This document shows positions 11,980 to 26,900 of a stretch of DNA of 64,000 bases, one piece after another. The notes under the pieces were generated by a model that made no database searches, was not told where the DNA came from, and saw only the letters and a list, made by a program, of their open reading frames with translations. How positions within the stretch are numbered: the first letter of the stretch is position 1; each line of letters starts with the position of its first letter. Source of the DNA: Elmis aenea (lineage: Eukaryota > Arthropoda > Insecta > Coleoptera > Elmidae); contig OX393580.1 of assembly GCA_947652605.1 (NCBI GenBank), positions 19,798,159-19,862,158 of the forward strand, written 5' to 3'. The position numbers and the translations under genes were made by a program.

Positions 11980-14900
11980 CTAAACTTCTGTTTGTTCCTG
12001 AGCACTATTGCAATATTTCTCTGCCATAACATTGAGCACTTGTTCAAATTTCATATAACGTTCGTTTGACGTCGCGTAAGCCCCCCTGCTGCCCCACAAA
12101 AATTTCATTTGAAACTCCGTTTTAAACATGTCTAGAGTTAAGTCTTCCATTCGTGCTTCCCCGAGGACGATCTCAGCGTTTCGTTGGAATGTTGCAGTCG
12201 AATCTAAAAACTTTCTGGCTGCTTCAAGGTGTGCGAAAAGTATACTAAGGCCAAAGTCTTGGGTGTTACTTTCCCACATGTTCAAGTACAGAGACTTTGT
12301 GGTATGTTGCTCGTTGAGTGATAAAAAATCTTCTAAATCTTTTTCTAAAAGCAGTACGAATGGCAGTAGATGTGGAATTGTTGTGTTAGGCGCTTGAGGA
12401 TTTGAGCAATTGTTCATATTTTTCAATGTTGGCCGGAGTTTTGCTTCAAAATTGAAGGCTGAGTCTGTGTATTTTTGCCTAAGCATGTGCCATGTTGTGT
12501 CTAGTTTTTGTATCTATAATAAAACAGTTTTGTATTAGTTTTATTTTAAAGGGAATTGCAGAAAAGATAAGAGCTTTTGGTCATTAAGGGCAGCAGTACA
12601 ACCATTTTTGCTTGCCACTTTTGTGCGCTGTATGCGTCGCACGCACGTTTAGTGCGACCCTGGTAATTTTTGCAGCAAATTTAATGTTCACAAACGATCC
12701 ACAAATGGAAAAATACTAATGAATACCACAATTTACACCAAAATGTGTTTTAAAAGTATTATTTTTGTCTCAAAGAAGCCGTTTTTAAGAAGTTATTAGG
12801 CCAGTTCTAGAAATTTTGTTCCATGTATCAGAATACTCAACTTTTGAGTTTAATTTTACCAATTAAATAAAGATTAAAGATATTTCAAGCAATTAATCCT
12901 TCAGTTTTATGGTTTTAAGAAGCAGTTTTCATTGAAAAATATTTTATTTTCCACTTATAGTTATATCGAGCGTTTTCTGCAGTTTTCATTCCTACCCAGT
13001 TTCTCAGCTTTAGTTCGTTAACACCTTCTTTCGTTATCTCTTCTCTACTGATTAAGTATGGTGAAGCTGTGAAACTATTTAGGAATAGAAATTGAGGCAA
13101 AAACGCCATGATGAATAACTAAAATAACAATAAACCTCAATAAATTTGATGAATCATGAACCATTTAAAGAACTAAACAATTTTTGATTTTGATTTGGAA
13201 TTTCAGTTCATTTCTTCCAGATGTTTTCTTACCTGTGGTAAACACAATCCAAGCATTATTCCACAAAAGCCAAATAAATTTCCTAAAGCCGTTTTGGTAT
13301 CTATTGCTACTTCTATCCACTTATTCAGAGTATCTGCTCTTTCTGCTTCATCTGAACAAGTCAAAATGGTAACCGCTACTAATAGTTTGAGGCATTCAGT
13401 TCTGAAAATAAAAAATATATGGTTATGACATTAAACAGGCTACATAATGATTGTAGAATCAATCATCAAGACAGAAATTGGGCAATTATCTTCAGAAACA
13501 CTCGAAAGATTTTTCTTGTAAGTACAGCTGTAAGCTACTTTCTTTTGCAATACTTTTTAGCAGGGACTAAAAACGAAAAAAATTTCGTTCGTTTCTGTTC
13601 GGAACGAAAACGAAATATATCGTTTTCGTTCTTTTCGTTCTAACCGAAAAAAATCCTTTTTCGTTTTCGTGAACCGAAATAATAACGGTTAAAACCGGTT
13701 TTACATTTTTTTTTTGTCGTCAAAAAATCGAGGACTAATTTTTTTTTCAAGTCACTACAACCCTCTATAAATACCATAACAATATTTGTGTCTCCACTAA
13801 AATATAAACGATTACGATGGGTTTTGATGCTCACGGACAGCATATTTTAGACTGGCGAACCGCCGCCATATTAAATTTACCAAATCGTTAAACACATTAA
13901 CATTTAACCATTTTATTTAGTATAACACCCGTAAGGTGCAAAAATATAACTTGATTAGTTTAAATTGTACACACGATTTTTATTTAGAAATATAAAAATA
14001 TAGCAGTGCTGTTTTAAGTTTGTTTTAGTACTAAAAATCTATGCATTAGAATTCAATTAGATCCTGCTGTAATTATTTAAAAAGACAATGGAATTAATTC
14101 AAGTGGATAGTTCACTAAATGTTCCCATGAATGTTATAAATAAAAAATATATTAGAAGAAAACTTATATCAACTCTAAACGCAAATAAAACATACACATT
14201 AATAATATATAAAAAATTAACTTGAAATATACTTTAACTTAATAGTTTGTACATACTGCACAATATACATTTTCACAATCCATTCAATCTTACTAGCAAC
14301 ACATAAGATAATAAATCTTCTTTTACATTGGTCCTTTTCGAAGTAAGAGTAAATTTTACTTATTAACTCTATAAACGCAAATAAAACATACACATTAATA
14401 ATATATATCCAATCAAGTGTATAGAGAATATCTGTACCGTTTCTTGTGTTACACGAAACTGTACGTATAAACAATAAATTGTTAAAATATATCATGTATA
14501 TGGAGAAAAGTGAAGCTCACTTATTTCAAGTGAGATTTTTTACTGCCTCGTGGAGTGTCCCCAGCATAGAAGGTGAATTCACGTTTGTGTTTAACAAATA
14601 AAATTTAAATAGTGATAAAACCGGTTAAAACCGGTTTTGGAAAATATTTATTTCGTTTTCGTTCTTGAACGAAAAATAATAATTTCGTTTTCGTTTTAGT
14701 TCTTAAATAAATTTCGGTTAATTTCGTTTAACGTTTTCGTTTTCGTTCCGTTCTCAGTCCCTGCTTTTTAGTGATAACTACAAATGTATTTCATATTTTA
14801 AACAAATCTGTAAGAAGGATTTTCGTTATTATAGCATAAAATATTAGTTTCTAATTAAGGTTCTGACCCAAAGCAAAATTTGGGTTACTGGTTGTTAGAT

Positions 14901-17900
14901 TGGTCAGTATCTGATTTGCAAATTCTAGATGCGGTCCAATTAACATTCATCTACAATTCTCTTTGACGCCCTTCGTTTAAGTAACGAAAACTAATCAAAG
15001 CATCCTTACCTTTCAACAAGATCTAGCCGTAGCTGATGTCCATGTGCCAACGAACACAGTTCTAACCCTGTTCCTAATTTCTTGTATTCAGTGTTTTCGC
15101 TCTCAAAGATTACATCTAAATCAGTTCTTGTTAAATGGTTCGCAAGTATTCGAGGTCCCGTTTCTTTTAAAATTAATTTAATGCTCTTTAACGCTGGACT
15201 GTCGAGAGGTTTATTCTCATGAACAGGCAGCAAAATAGTATGGAAAGTATCTAAATCGAATCTACTACTTAAATTTAGGGGAGGTGGTGGCGTTTGTAGG
15301 AGTTTTTCTTCCGCCTCTTTAAAATCAAAGTCAAAGTTTTTAAGGGTGGTGGTCGATTCTGAGTTGGTGAGATTGTATCTTGGATTTTTTATGATAACGC
15401 CGGAGTGTCTGTGGTTGCACTCTATGATGGGATCTCCAGCTGCCGAGCTCACGGCTGAATCTCCAGAACCGTTTCCTGAATCAGAGCCGGAAGCGTGGTA
15501 AGAAGTGACCCTTTGTACATTTCCGTGCGGTAAAAACGCACCATCTACGCTGTGCCGTCCGTCTGCGATGTCGGAATCTTTAGATTCCGTTCTCATTAAG
15601 CTGGGACGTCGGGAAGGTTTCGGGGGAGGGGAATCAGGAAGGTTCATTTCATCTTCAGGAACGATAAATCTGCGCTCAGCACAAGGTGATAAAGAAGGGT
15701 CGCTAGTAACTCTCGTCATGTTCTTAGTGTTGCGGCCCAGCGTAACGGAACTCGACGATAGGGTTAGTCGTGCACAGGGAATTCTAGGCAACGTTGAAAA
15801 TTTCGAATCGGAATTGACGGCATCAGCTCCAACCGATCGTGTCATTAGCGGTGATTGAATGACTCCATCCGCGCTACCACATTTCTCTTGTGCCACCCGA
15901 TTAACTTCTGATGGCGTAAGCGATTGAGAGCGTTGCTTTTTCGACGGTAGCCGTGGAGGAGTGTCTCTAGAACACCTCGTGGGTGACAAAGATGGCTTAT
16001 AAGTACTTAAATTACTAGGACTGGATCGCATATTGCAGATAGGCGTCGTGGCTGGTGATACCATTCGACTGGGACACAACGGTGCCGGGTATTTCGTTGC
16101 ATAAAATGAAAGAGGGTACATCCTGTTCTTTGGGAACTGAATCCTCGCTCCAGAAACGACCGTTATGGGTTTCCCCGAGCCTACATAGAAAGTTATCAGG
16201 TCTGGTACGGTATCAAACGCGTCATCTTCGAATTGGTATTGTACTCTTTCGTATACTGTGTCGGGTTGTAAAATGCTTTTGTTGATTACGAAGTGTAGGG
16301 CTTGCTGTTTTGTCCTGCAAGTTAGCACGAAGTTCCCCGGTTGGGACGTGCAGTCGCGGATGAGGAAACCTCCTTCTTCACGGACGATGTCTTCTGCTCG
16401 AGGCCGTGGAATAGCACCGTGGTACCACGCATGAGAACGAAGATCTCTAGCGTCGAGGGAAAGCTCCCATTCCAAAGCCTTCCGCAAAGAAGCTGCGTCC
16501 ATGGTTGGATCCATACAAGGTTCCTGAAATAAACAGAAAAAATTAGCTACGACCCAAAAGGAATACATCCTCCAATCAATAAGTCGCATCTTTCGATTAG
16601 TAACTAACAAAAACATACAATAATTGACATAGGCGGCGCGTCGGGGGGACCTGGGGGGCCCCAGGCCCCCTCACTTTTTTCAAATCAAAACTTCACAATC
16701 TTCACATAATTACGAGTATTAATAGATCAGACTAGGAAATTTTTTTCTGCACAACTTTATATAGTATAAAAATCGTATATCGTATTTACAATTTAGCATT
16801 AGCAATTAGTGATTTTTACATTGGTTGGTGCGTTGGGGTAGGGTACATTAACAATAAGGGCATTACGACAATACGAACATTAAAGAGTCTCTCTAAAACA
16901 AGATGGACAGTAAGACAGGTTGCTGTTAAAACTGTTTTAAATTTGTTACCAGCTATAGTAGAAACACTAAAAACAATATCTGAAGATTCAAATAATCCAA
17001 AAGTGGCAGCAGAAGCTAGTGGTGCACTAAAATTAATATTAGATGAGAAGTTTATTTTTTCTTTAATTGTCTTGGAATTCATATTAAATATAACCGATTC
17101 GTTATCAAAAGAACTTCAATCAGCTTCTCTGCTGATAACCAGTGTATATCCAAAATTTAATGCAACTGTCACCACTATACTTAGTTACAGAAACGAAAAA
17201 GCGTTTAAGACGCTTCTCGAAAAAATGAAATCTATTGGAACTCAAATCAAAAATTTGGGATTTGACCTAAATGAACTTGCTTTACCGCGGCAAAGAAAAA
17301 TTCCAAAAAAAATTGATTTTGGAGGAAAAGAAAATTTTACATTTCAATCTGTCGAAGATCTAATACGCGTTGATATACTGTATGCAGGAATTGATCAAGT
17401 TGTTGGTAATTTGCGAAAGCGATTCTCTGAAAACGACTACGGCATGGTTAATAAAATTGTGCGACTCTTAACTGATTTGAATTGTGAAATAAATTACACC
17501 GATATTGAAGTTATAAATAATTTTTACAAGTTAACTACTGATAACAACACCTTAATTAATCAAATAAATATATACTTATAGAAATATTTTACTGGCAGAA
17601 ACAAACAATTTATTAAGTATTGAGGAATGTGCGGAAAAATTTTTAAACAATGAATTAAAACAAATGTTATTTTGTGTGTGGGAACTTTTTGAAATTGTTC
17701 TTTGTTGTCCTGTGTCGTCTGCCTCAGCCGAGCGATTTTTTTCCACATTAAAAAGACTAAAAACCTATCTCAGAAGTACTATGGGCGATGAACGATTAAA
17801 TGGCCTGGCTTTAATGGCTATAGAACAAGAAACTGTGGCTGACATGATTTTAAATGAATCGCATTTAGAAAAATTAATTAATAATTTTATTGCTGATAAA

Positions 17901-20900
17901 AACAGAAGAATGATGTTTTTTTAAAGATATATTTTGTTGTTTTTTACTATTATGAAGGGTATATTCTTTGTTCTTAGTTTTTTAATATTTTGGAACTTTA
18001 AAAATTATTTTTGTTAAATAATATCTACTTATTTTATTTTTGTTACTTAATATGGTTTATAATAGTTTTTGATATTTTGGAGCTTCAAATATTATTTTTG
18101 TTAAATAATACTTATTTTATTTTTGTTGCTTAATATGGTTTATAATAAAGTGTTTGATATTTTGGAGCTTCAGATATTATTTTTGTTAAATAATGCTTAT
18201 TTTATATTTTTAACTTAATGTGGTTTATTATAAAGCACTATTAAGGTAAACCCAGATTTTTTTAAAAATAAAGTGTAGCTAATATACATGGATAAGTGTG
18301 CCCCCCCCCACTTTTTTAGGTCACGTGCCGCCACTGATAATTGACGAAGAAGGGATCGTTAATATACAAGAAAAATGTTGCTGCAAGACTGGCAATGAAT
18401 AAAAATTCAGCAATGTTATTAACAGCAGATCCTTTTCAGTTATTGCCCTGTTAATTTAATCCCAAAAGGGGCGAGAAAACATTTACAGGGCTAATTCTAG
18501 AAATTTTAGGAATATAACAGCTAACTTTATGGTCATCTTGTTCGCGATAACAACCCACCAACACTGTGGGAATAATAACGTGGAAAGTTGATGCCTTTAT
18601 TGTATGCATGTTCCTGCAACACAAAGATATGAAAACTAGGCTGATTTATAAATTATTTATTTGTTTATCTTGAGTATAGGCGCAAGTTTTGTAGTTATTT
18701 TCTTTGATGTTAATTAGACAAAGAGAATTTCCTTGGTACATCTGCCCAACTTATACGGGTATGTTTTGAATTACTGTTGTTTTGACCACTGGCTGAATAG
18801 AATAACTATGGAATTGTGTGCATTATCGAGCCAAGTTAACAATAAAACCATCATTTTACATCGTAGGTATTTTCATTTGGCCTTATATGGATCAAGGAAC
18901 TCAAAAAATACGCTGTAAGCAATTCAAAAGGAAAAATCTAAACATTTTTGAAAAGTTATACTGCAAATATCTCAAAAATATGTAACAATAAAAAAAGGTT
19001 GAATTACATTTCAAAAAACAACTATGCAATACAGACTTTAGCTATGCTATTCAGTAAAATTTTTCGTGTAATTTGTTTAGATAGTAAATTACCCTGAGTA
19101 AAGCCGGACCCAAAGTTATATATAATAAGTTTGCAATGTTACATTAAACTAAGCCAAACTATCCTGTAAATATTTTATTTCGCAGCTCCATTAGCAAATG
19201 AAATATCCGGCTTGGATCCAGCCACGACTTTAATCAGTGGTTTCGTGAAATATTCGCTTTAAATCTCGTCAGTTCATCATATAATCCTTAAATTAGCATT
19301 CCAGGCTTTGTTTCATTATGCAAAAACGTTTATTTTTAGCTCTTAGTTAATTGGTTAATGCAAATACGCTCTGGACCAAAACCTAGTTTATATATAAATT
19401 GTATATGTGCTTTAGAAAAGCAATTACGCCAAAAAAATATAAATTTTAATGTCTCAGAGGTATGTTAGTACAACAAAATCTTCATATGATTTACATGAAA
19501 CCACTATTGAAGTCTACAACTTTATAAGACTTACATAAACTAAATATTAAACACGCATAAACAATTTAAAAATAATAGAAATCACATCTATAAATAAGCT
19601 TCACCTATTTTTCTTACAAAGAATCTCTTGTAGAAATGCTAAACCAGCTTCGGGACTCGTCTTTTGTCAGTAGCTACCTACTGACGAAGCGAAGAGAGTT
19701 TCGAAACTGCTCTCTAGCTTTTTAACAAAAGATTTTTCATACAAAAATGATAATTGTTTTTGATTAACCCTGTTTATATTAGTAAACGAATCACTGAAAT
19801 TATTCAAGCATTTATAAACCATAGCTGTTAAAATAGGACTAAAAGTCTGATAAATAATCAAAGAATATTAACTTTTAAAGACAAACATTTGTATGATACG
19901 ACTGTTACAGAAGCACATCCACTTTAAAATAGTTAGTAGCATTATTTTGCGACGTGAAATGAATCTAAAACGTCACATAACAACGGAATTCCACGAGTAC
20001 ACCGAATCTCCTTACAAAGTTGCTTAAAATTCAGAGAACTTCGTAACTAGTTATAAAACACACAAGCCTTTGCAAGTAGGATATGGCTTGTACGATGTTT
20101 ACGATGGCTTTTGAAATTATTCTGCGATAAGACAACGTTTTAAAATCAAGTTATAAAAAACTGGGATTTTAAAGCTCAAATTAATAAACTTTCTTCGTGT
20201 ATTTTTTCGAGTTGTACGTTTTGGGGTGCTTTTCTTAAAGTACAAAGTTCTTTGAACTTTAATAAAAGACGTAGATAATACAAGGCGTGGTTAATGTTGC
20301 GAATCTTTTCTTTAAAAAGTATTCTTTAAGTATTTCTAACATTATAAGAATGCAGAATCAGGTTGCGATCCGATGATTTTGTAAGTAAGTTGCAGACGAG
20401 GTTGTGTTTTGCATTTAAATTAAAAGGGTCGATACTTCTGCAAACAAAATTGTCTAGTTGTAGCTTCAGTAACTTCAGTCGCTAAATAAAATAATAAGTT
20501 TTCCTTAAATGGTCATTAAAAAATGATATTTTAAGTATTTTATATTTTTGGTAAGTTACGGTTTTTTCTTGCGTTTTTAATGACATTGTCTTGAATAAAA
20601 AGTTTATCTAAAAGTAATCAAAGTAAAGAGCAAGTAGTTATGAAGCTCCTGGTATGCAAATATGCGAATATTAGTTTGGAAATCATCTAATTATATTCAC
20701 AAAGTGCTTTAACATATACTTGGGTATTTGGCGGAGGCGCTGGTGCAAAAGTTTCACACATACCTTAACGGCACAGCCAAAAGCGCAATCAAAAACTCTG
20801 TATAACAACAACTAAAGCAAATATCTGGTAATATAAAAGTCATATCAATAATTTTTCAACTTAAAACGTTTAGCAAAGTTATTAGATTTAACCCCTACAA

Positions 20901-23900
20901 TTATTCTAAGCCAGAAATACCTACAAACAGAACTCCTGCTCATTTCTTATCATGCAAAAGTCAAATTCTGGATCAAGTGGACACTTTCAATGCATATAAA
21001 GATAATTTTGGAAATGATAGCTCTTCTGGAAGTTTAAACCGCAGTTCAGTAGCTATACAAGAGAATTCAATCAGCTTTTTCTTGCCACAATACGACGAAC
21101 TGAACTACAGGGTTATAAATAAAACATACTGGCAGATCTAGGATGCAATCGAATGGAAACTGAACGCTGTAACACTAAAAGAATCTTCCCCACACATATG
21201 TTAATGCAAAAACTACCCCAGCAATCAGCTAGGACACTTCCCCAGAATCTTTGATGGGATATTTATTGCACAACGAGTGGCGAGCAAGCGAATTAAAAAT
21301 ACAAAAACAAAATGATGTACACGATACAAAACAATTAATCGCCCTAATTTCCTTATAAATACGATTGCAAAATGTTCATGGTCAATGGAAAAGTGTAAAG
21401 GCTATAGTTTTTGCACTTTATTTAGGAAAAGTTGAAAAATAGTAAAGCAATGTTTTACTTTAATTTATATGTTTACACACACTTATAAAGTAATGAGGCT
21501 CATGTATTTCTGTTTAAATTTTGATAAAGCAAAGAGAATTATGTTAATCCTGTATACATATGTCTAAATTATATGAATACTGATTGTATAAATCTATAAT
21601 TTTATACAAGCGATTTATCAGCGCACGATTCGAAATGAAATGCAGATTTACCTAGTTCCATAATTGAATTTGTGTTGCATGAAATAGTCGACTGAGCGCT
21701 GATAAACAAATTGTTATCGCGAATTATATGAATAATACGATACCCCATTATGATTACTGAGGGTGTTTGGGATTTTTGTTTGTCGTGTGTCAAGTAATAT
21801 CTGTGTCGTAACATTGAAAAGTAGCTGTAACATTTAAATGGTTACGATTTGATGATAAGTAGTCGTAAACGACCTTTTTGCGTGCGGGTCTAATTTGTGT
21901 TGCACCGTTAATATTTCATGATAAATACAAAAAATTAGTTTGTCGAGATTGTGTACGAATAATAAAAGGATAAACGGTAATGTAGTCCAGTTAATTTTGA
22001 ACTTGATCTTAGAGGTGGGCGATATCAACATTTTGAATATCGAATGCCAATATCAAAATTATATCGGTATATCAGCATATATATCGATGAAATTTGCAGA
22101 AATGCTGGCTTTGTAAGTCATGCCAGAAGAAGGTTTTATATTAAGAATGCCTTTGCTGACGTTAAAAATCACGATTTTATCAATATTTAGTGGATGGAGC
22201 AGGTGTTATGCATTGGTATTTTAGATAGAACGGCTTAAGCAGTGAGCAGATATGGGTTTTCCATAAATATGCTGTCATTTGCCTGTTGGCAGATTTTGTA
22301 TGTTAAGTTTTACTGGAGCAGAATCTTAAAATGTTATGATTTATGGAGGCTGTCAATGTTGCATTTTTTAAAGGATTTAGGCCACAGTAAAATAGCATCT
22401 TTGTTTGAGAAAATATTTTCGAAGTTTAAAGTTTTACTTTAAATTTGGGCCAGCAATTCTTTGATAGTTATTAAATATAAAGAAGTTTTTAACACATTTT
22501 ACCATTATTACTGTTGACTTCAATGTGCTATAATGAAAATTATAAAGATTTGTGCATATCAAGTTTAGTTTATTAATTAAATTATTGTCGCACATAAACG
22601 AATTCCGTTATAAAGCTGAAATAATTGAATATATTCCAAGTCAATTAAATCCTTCGTGCTAGCTTTTGTTGAGATTCGCTTGAGCGATCATAAATTAATT
22701 CAATTGGAGGTTTAAGATTAACACCCCACGTAAATGGAAAGTTTGTGACATTTATTAAATTGGTTTTCCATTCAGATGGAAATTGGAATGGAGATCTGCC
22801 GGAGCATCTTCGCAAAGTTTTCATTTAGTTTTTGATGTCAACTTGTAACATTCATTTCCATAATCTAAACCTTTCATAACCTCTAGATTATATTGCATCA
22901 CGTTCAAGTCTCTTACATTATGAAATTGTTAAAGGTTTTTGAACGACCAGGGATAAATAAAAAAGGGTTGAATTTTAAAAGCATTTGGAGGATATATGGC
23001 GATTACAATCCTGTGATTTTAAGTTGATTTATGGTTATAGAAAGCGGTGGATGAAATTTATTTTCGCATAGGGTTTGCTACGTTTGTCGTGGTTTTAATT
23101 AAGGACCATATTAAAGCCGAAATAATTATAAATGACATCGAATTTGTACTGAAGTGTCCTTACTTTATCAGTAATATTTAATTGCACATTTCACTTCATT
23201 AATACGCCGTTTTTTAAAACCCAAATGCAGATGTACTGTTTGAGATTTGTTAAAGAAAACAAGAAGATAACTCAGATGTTTTTAGCAACTGTTTTAAATG
23301 CTTAGTAAGAATCTAAACTGAAATAGCGCTTTTTTTTATTTTTCAGGCTTTCGCGGCCATTGTCCATTACAATCTTCGTTCCTGGGTTTGGAACAGCGTC
23401 TCCTTTGATTATGTGTTGACGTTTCGACCATATTGTCTTGATCTTTTTCGAAACGTCGTTTTGAAAAGTACCAAAACTTTAACAAACATTTAAAAAGTCT
23501 GCTGAGAGTAAAGTTGTATCAATATTACAAAAAAATGATAACGAAAGTATTCTACACACAGAACATCGTTTTAGTACATCCAAACCATTTATAATTGTTC
23601 CAATAATCAATCATAATTCTATTAGCACTGCAAAACCCCGTTTAACAAATGTTATACCAGATCATTAATAAAATACTGCCACAATGCGTTTTGGTTTTAA
23701 TTGAAATGCCTCTCTCCAAGTAACTTTTTCATTTAAAACGTTTTTAAAACCTTCTGACGTGTATATTAATTGTTTTAAATCTCTTGCTTCATTTCAGTCC
23801 CTCTTTACCAAATGCTTCGGAGATAAAAGGCCCTTAGACCCCCCGTGCTCTTATCGACGAAACCACTTGCAGTCCCCTAAGTGAATTGTTTGGGCTCGCA

Positions 23901-26900
23901 CATTTTTTATCGGTACTGTTCAAGCTTACTTTTGCTTCCGCAAATCGGTTTAAGTAAGTGGTTGATGGTTTTCATTACATTTAATTGCATTACATGAGTG
24001 TTGTTCGCCATTATTACAAACCCAGGGGGTCAATTTTTGAACCTTCGCTAAAATAAGATCGTGCTTATATTTGCGAAAACTAACCGCACCGAAATTTTGA
24101 ACCTTCGCAAATTATCGCAGGCGCTATAAATTACACGTTCAACAGCAAGCGCATTCTGTGCGTCTCAGTGCATGTATTTGTATTGTGTACTACTTGATTG
24201 CAAAAATATTAACTGAAAATGGATGATATTATAAATCTATTTGTTCTTGAAAACTTAGAAATGGCTGAGCAGGTACGACCAGTCAAAAATATACGAAATC
24301 CACATGATCCGTTTCTTGTCTTAAATGAAAGGCAGTTTATAAAAATGTTTCGGTTGTCAAGAGATTTATGTAAATACCTAATAGGTTGTTTGCAGCCATA
24401 TACAGGGTGTTTCATAATTGAATGCTGATCCTTAAGGGTTTTATTCCTTGGATGATTTTAAGAAAAAAAGTTCATATCAATGTAGGTCCGCAACCGCCGT
24501 ATTTTTGAGATACAGGGTGTTTTTTGAATTTTAGTAGGTAAGTACTAACTAGGTATAAAAACACATTTTTTTCAGAAAAAAAATTGTTCTGTTTCTACCA
24601 ATGGCGTCCATACTACCATGTCCTTAAATATATTTACTTGATTATTAAAAATTAAAACTAAAGTGAAATGTACTCTTTTACTCTTCAAGAGTACCTAATA
24701 GCCTTTTATTTTTTTACTCGAAAACCGTTCGTCGAACAAAAAAAGTCAAGAAGCCATTTTTACTAAGAGATAAAGCAAAAATATAAAAATAACATTTACT
24801 TTGAAAAAAGAAACAGTGGCGTTTCATTTTTTTCATTAAAAATATTCAAGGACATGTTAGTACGGACGCCATTGGTAGAAAAAGAACAATTTTTTTTTCT
24901 GAAAAAAATGTGTTTTTATACCTAGTTAGTACCTACTACAATTCAAAAAAATATCTAAAGTTGCATCAAAAATATTACGAAAAAACCGATATTTTTTTCA
25001 ACTTTGAGCACCCTGTATCTCAAAAATACGGCGGTTGCGGACCTACATTGATATGAACTTTTTTTCTTAAAATCATCCAAGGAATAATACCCTTAAGGAT
25101 CAGCATTCAATTATGAAACACCCTATATAAAGCAAAAAATCAGAAAATCTGATTTAGATATTGAAACAAAGGTTAGTAAGTCATATTAAGTATATTAACT
25201 TTATCTTGACATTATTCCCTTTTTTATGTTTGAATTTTCATTGCGCATGCACAAAATCGGTGGTCCAACGTGGTTTTAACCCCTTATGTTTTGTCTTTTT
25301 TATGTAAATAATTTAAAATACTTGCTTTTTACATCTGCTATTTGAACTTGTTACATATTGTAGAATATAGTTTTTAAGTTAGTTCATAAGTATGCCACTA
25401 GAGTACGTTAGGGCAACCGCGATCGTGTCTGTGTGAGTTGACATTAAGACGTTGCCAAATGTGATTGTCGCTTGCTTGCGAATGGTTTAAATATCATAAC
25501 GAAGGCTTGTCAAGAATTCCAAAATACGCAACCCTTCGCTATTGCAGCGTTCGTTAATTAACTCCTGCGATATGTAACGAATGAAGTGAAAAATCGATCT
25601 CCAGTGCACAACCAATAGAACAATTCGTTTGTGGGAAGTTATAACTGCCAGGTGGAAGAAATTTAAAAGGAAAAATAACGTTTTGCTAAGTTCTAAACCG
25701 CCTAAAAGTTGTAGCGTGTTATTTAGGACATTAACTGATTGTTTTCTGTTGTTAAACTTGCATTTCTTTTATTCAACAAGGAAAGTTGTGGGCTGCCAAC
25801 AAATCCCTGACTAAAATATTGATTTGTTTGGCCAAGGATTTCTCTTAAGTACTTGAATTATTTGGGTGATTAATTTATGTAATATTAATAAGTTTAATAA
25901 CAAATTACTCATGTTTTACAAAAAGGATCTCTTGTAGTAATATAATATCAGATTGATAACTTTTGTCTCTTCACCAGAAGCAGTCTTATTTCAATCTTAA
26001 AGGTACGCTAAAGAATTGAGAGCTTTAAAACTGGCGCCATAATTACAAGAGTTTTTTTTTTTTTTATAAAAAGATAAGTAATTTTTAATTAAACTTATTC
26101 GTATAAAGGATTTCTGTTAAGTAACGCTTGTTAATTCGCTAATAAAAAAAATGTTTTTATCTCCCAGCTTTAGTAAGACAATTAAGCGAAATCTTGCAGT
26201 GGCCTTGTACTTTATAGAAAGAGGATTCAAGTAAACTGCACAGTTTAAGTTGTAAATTATATAGAAGCATTGAATTTATATAACAATAAGGCGCCTGTGT
26301 TTACACATTTATGTTACATAAATATTTAACAAACAGTGGCGGGTTGAAAAAACAGTTGAATGGGTTAATACAAGTTATTATTAGGGTACAAAAAAATTGA
26401 TTGAATACCCAGCGGACGAAAAGAAGATGATTAGGATGTGCAGAAGGTGGGAGAAGACAAAGTTTTGAAGAGCATTTGAAACACATATGAGGGGGAAGAC
26501 AAGGAATGACAAAGGAAAACTTGATAGAATGACGAAATACAAAAGTGAATTGAGGAATCAAATGGGTTGGATTAGAGAGTTGGCTAAAGGCAAGAAGAGA
26601 TGGAGGGAAGCTTAAAAAACAAATCCACGTTTAACAGTATGGGGTATAAGATTAAGAAAAATAATTAGAAAACAAGGATTAAGAAGTATAAGAGAAAAAT
26701 TAAGAATTAGAAAAGTATTAAAATGGTTAAAGAAAACAGATGTAATTCAAGGAAAAGGAAAGAATTATTGTTACTTCAATTTGTTATTCCAATTTTACGT
26801 CATTTTAATTAATGAGCTTCTTGGAAAACAGAAGATATGTCAAATAAATTAGACAAAAAAACTGATGTGTTTGCTTTAAACGTGTTTTCTTACTTAATAA

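Larger units (their letters stand above)
16629..18337 (+). mobile_element. Degenerate autonomous-type hAT element (ZMYM/DUF4371-like transposase)
   Basis: It is flanked by an exact 8-bp duplication TAATTGAC (16621-16628 and 18338-18345). The left terminus has GGCGGCGCGTC and the right, inverted, has GGCGGCACGTG, which suits the hAT TIR class CAGTGGCGGCACGTG. It carries a broken transposase frame and AT-rich tandem repeats, with G-rich and C-rich runs near the ends. It inserted in the large adaptor-gene intron only 106 bp from the exon at 16523. Confidence 0.88.

Noticed and set aside
12915..13109. 64-codon frame MAFLPQFLFL... in an adaptor intron
   Set aside because: No recognisable family, and short enough to be chance.
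15505..16285. Plus-strand frames opposite the SH2/linker exon
   Set aside because: They are antisense shadows of the adaptor exon, which has clear SH2 and linker homology on the minus strand.
19662..19720. CTGACGAA...CGAAAC pattern that resembles a hammerhead ribozyme core
   Set aside because: The sequence between the two core boxes does not form helix II, so the fold is not supported.
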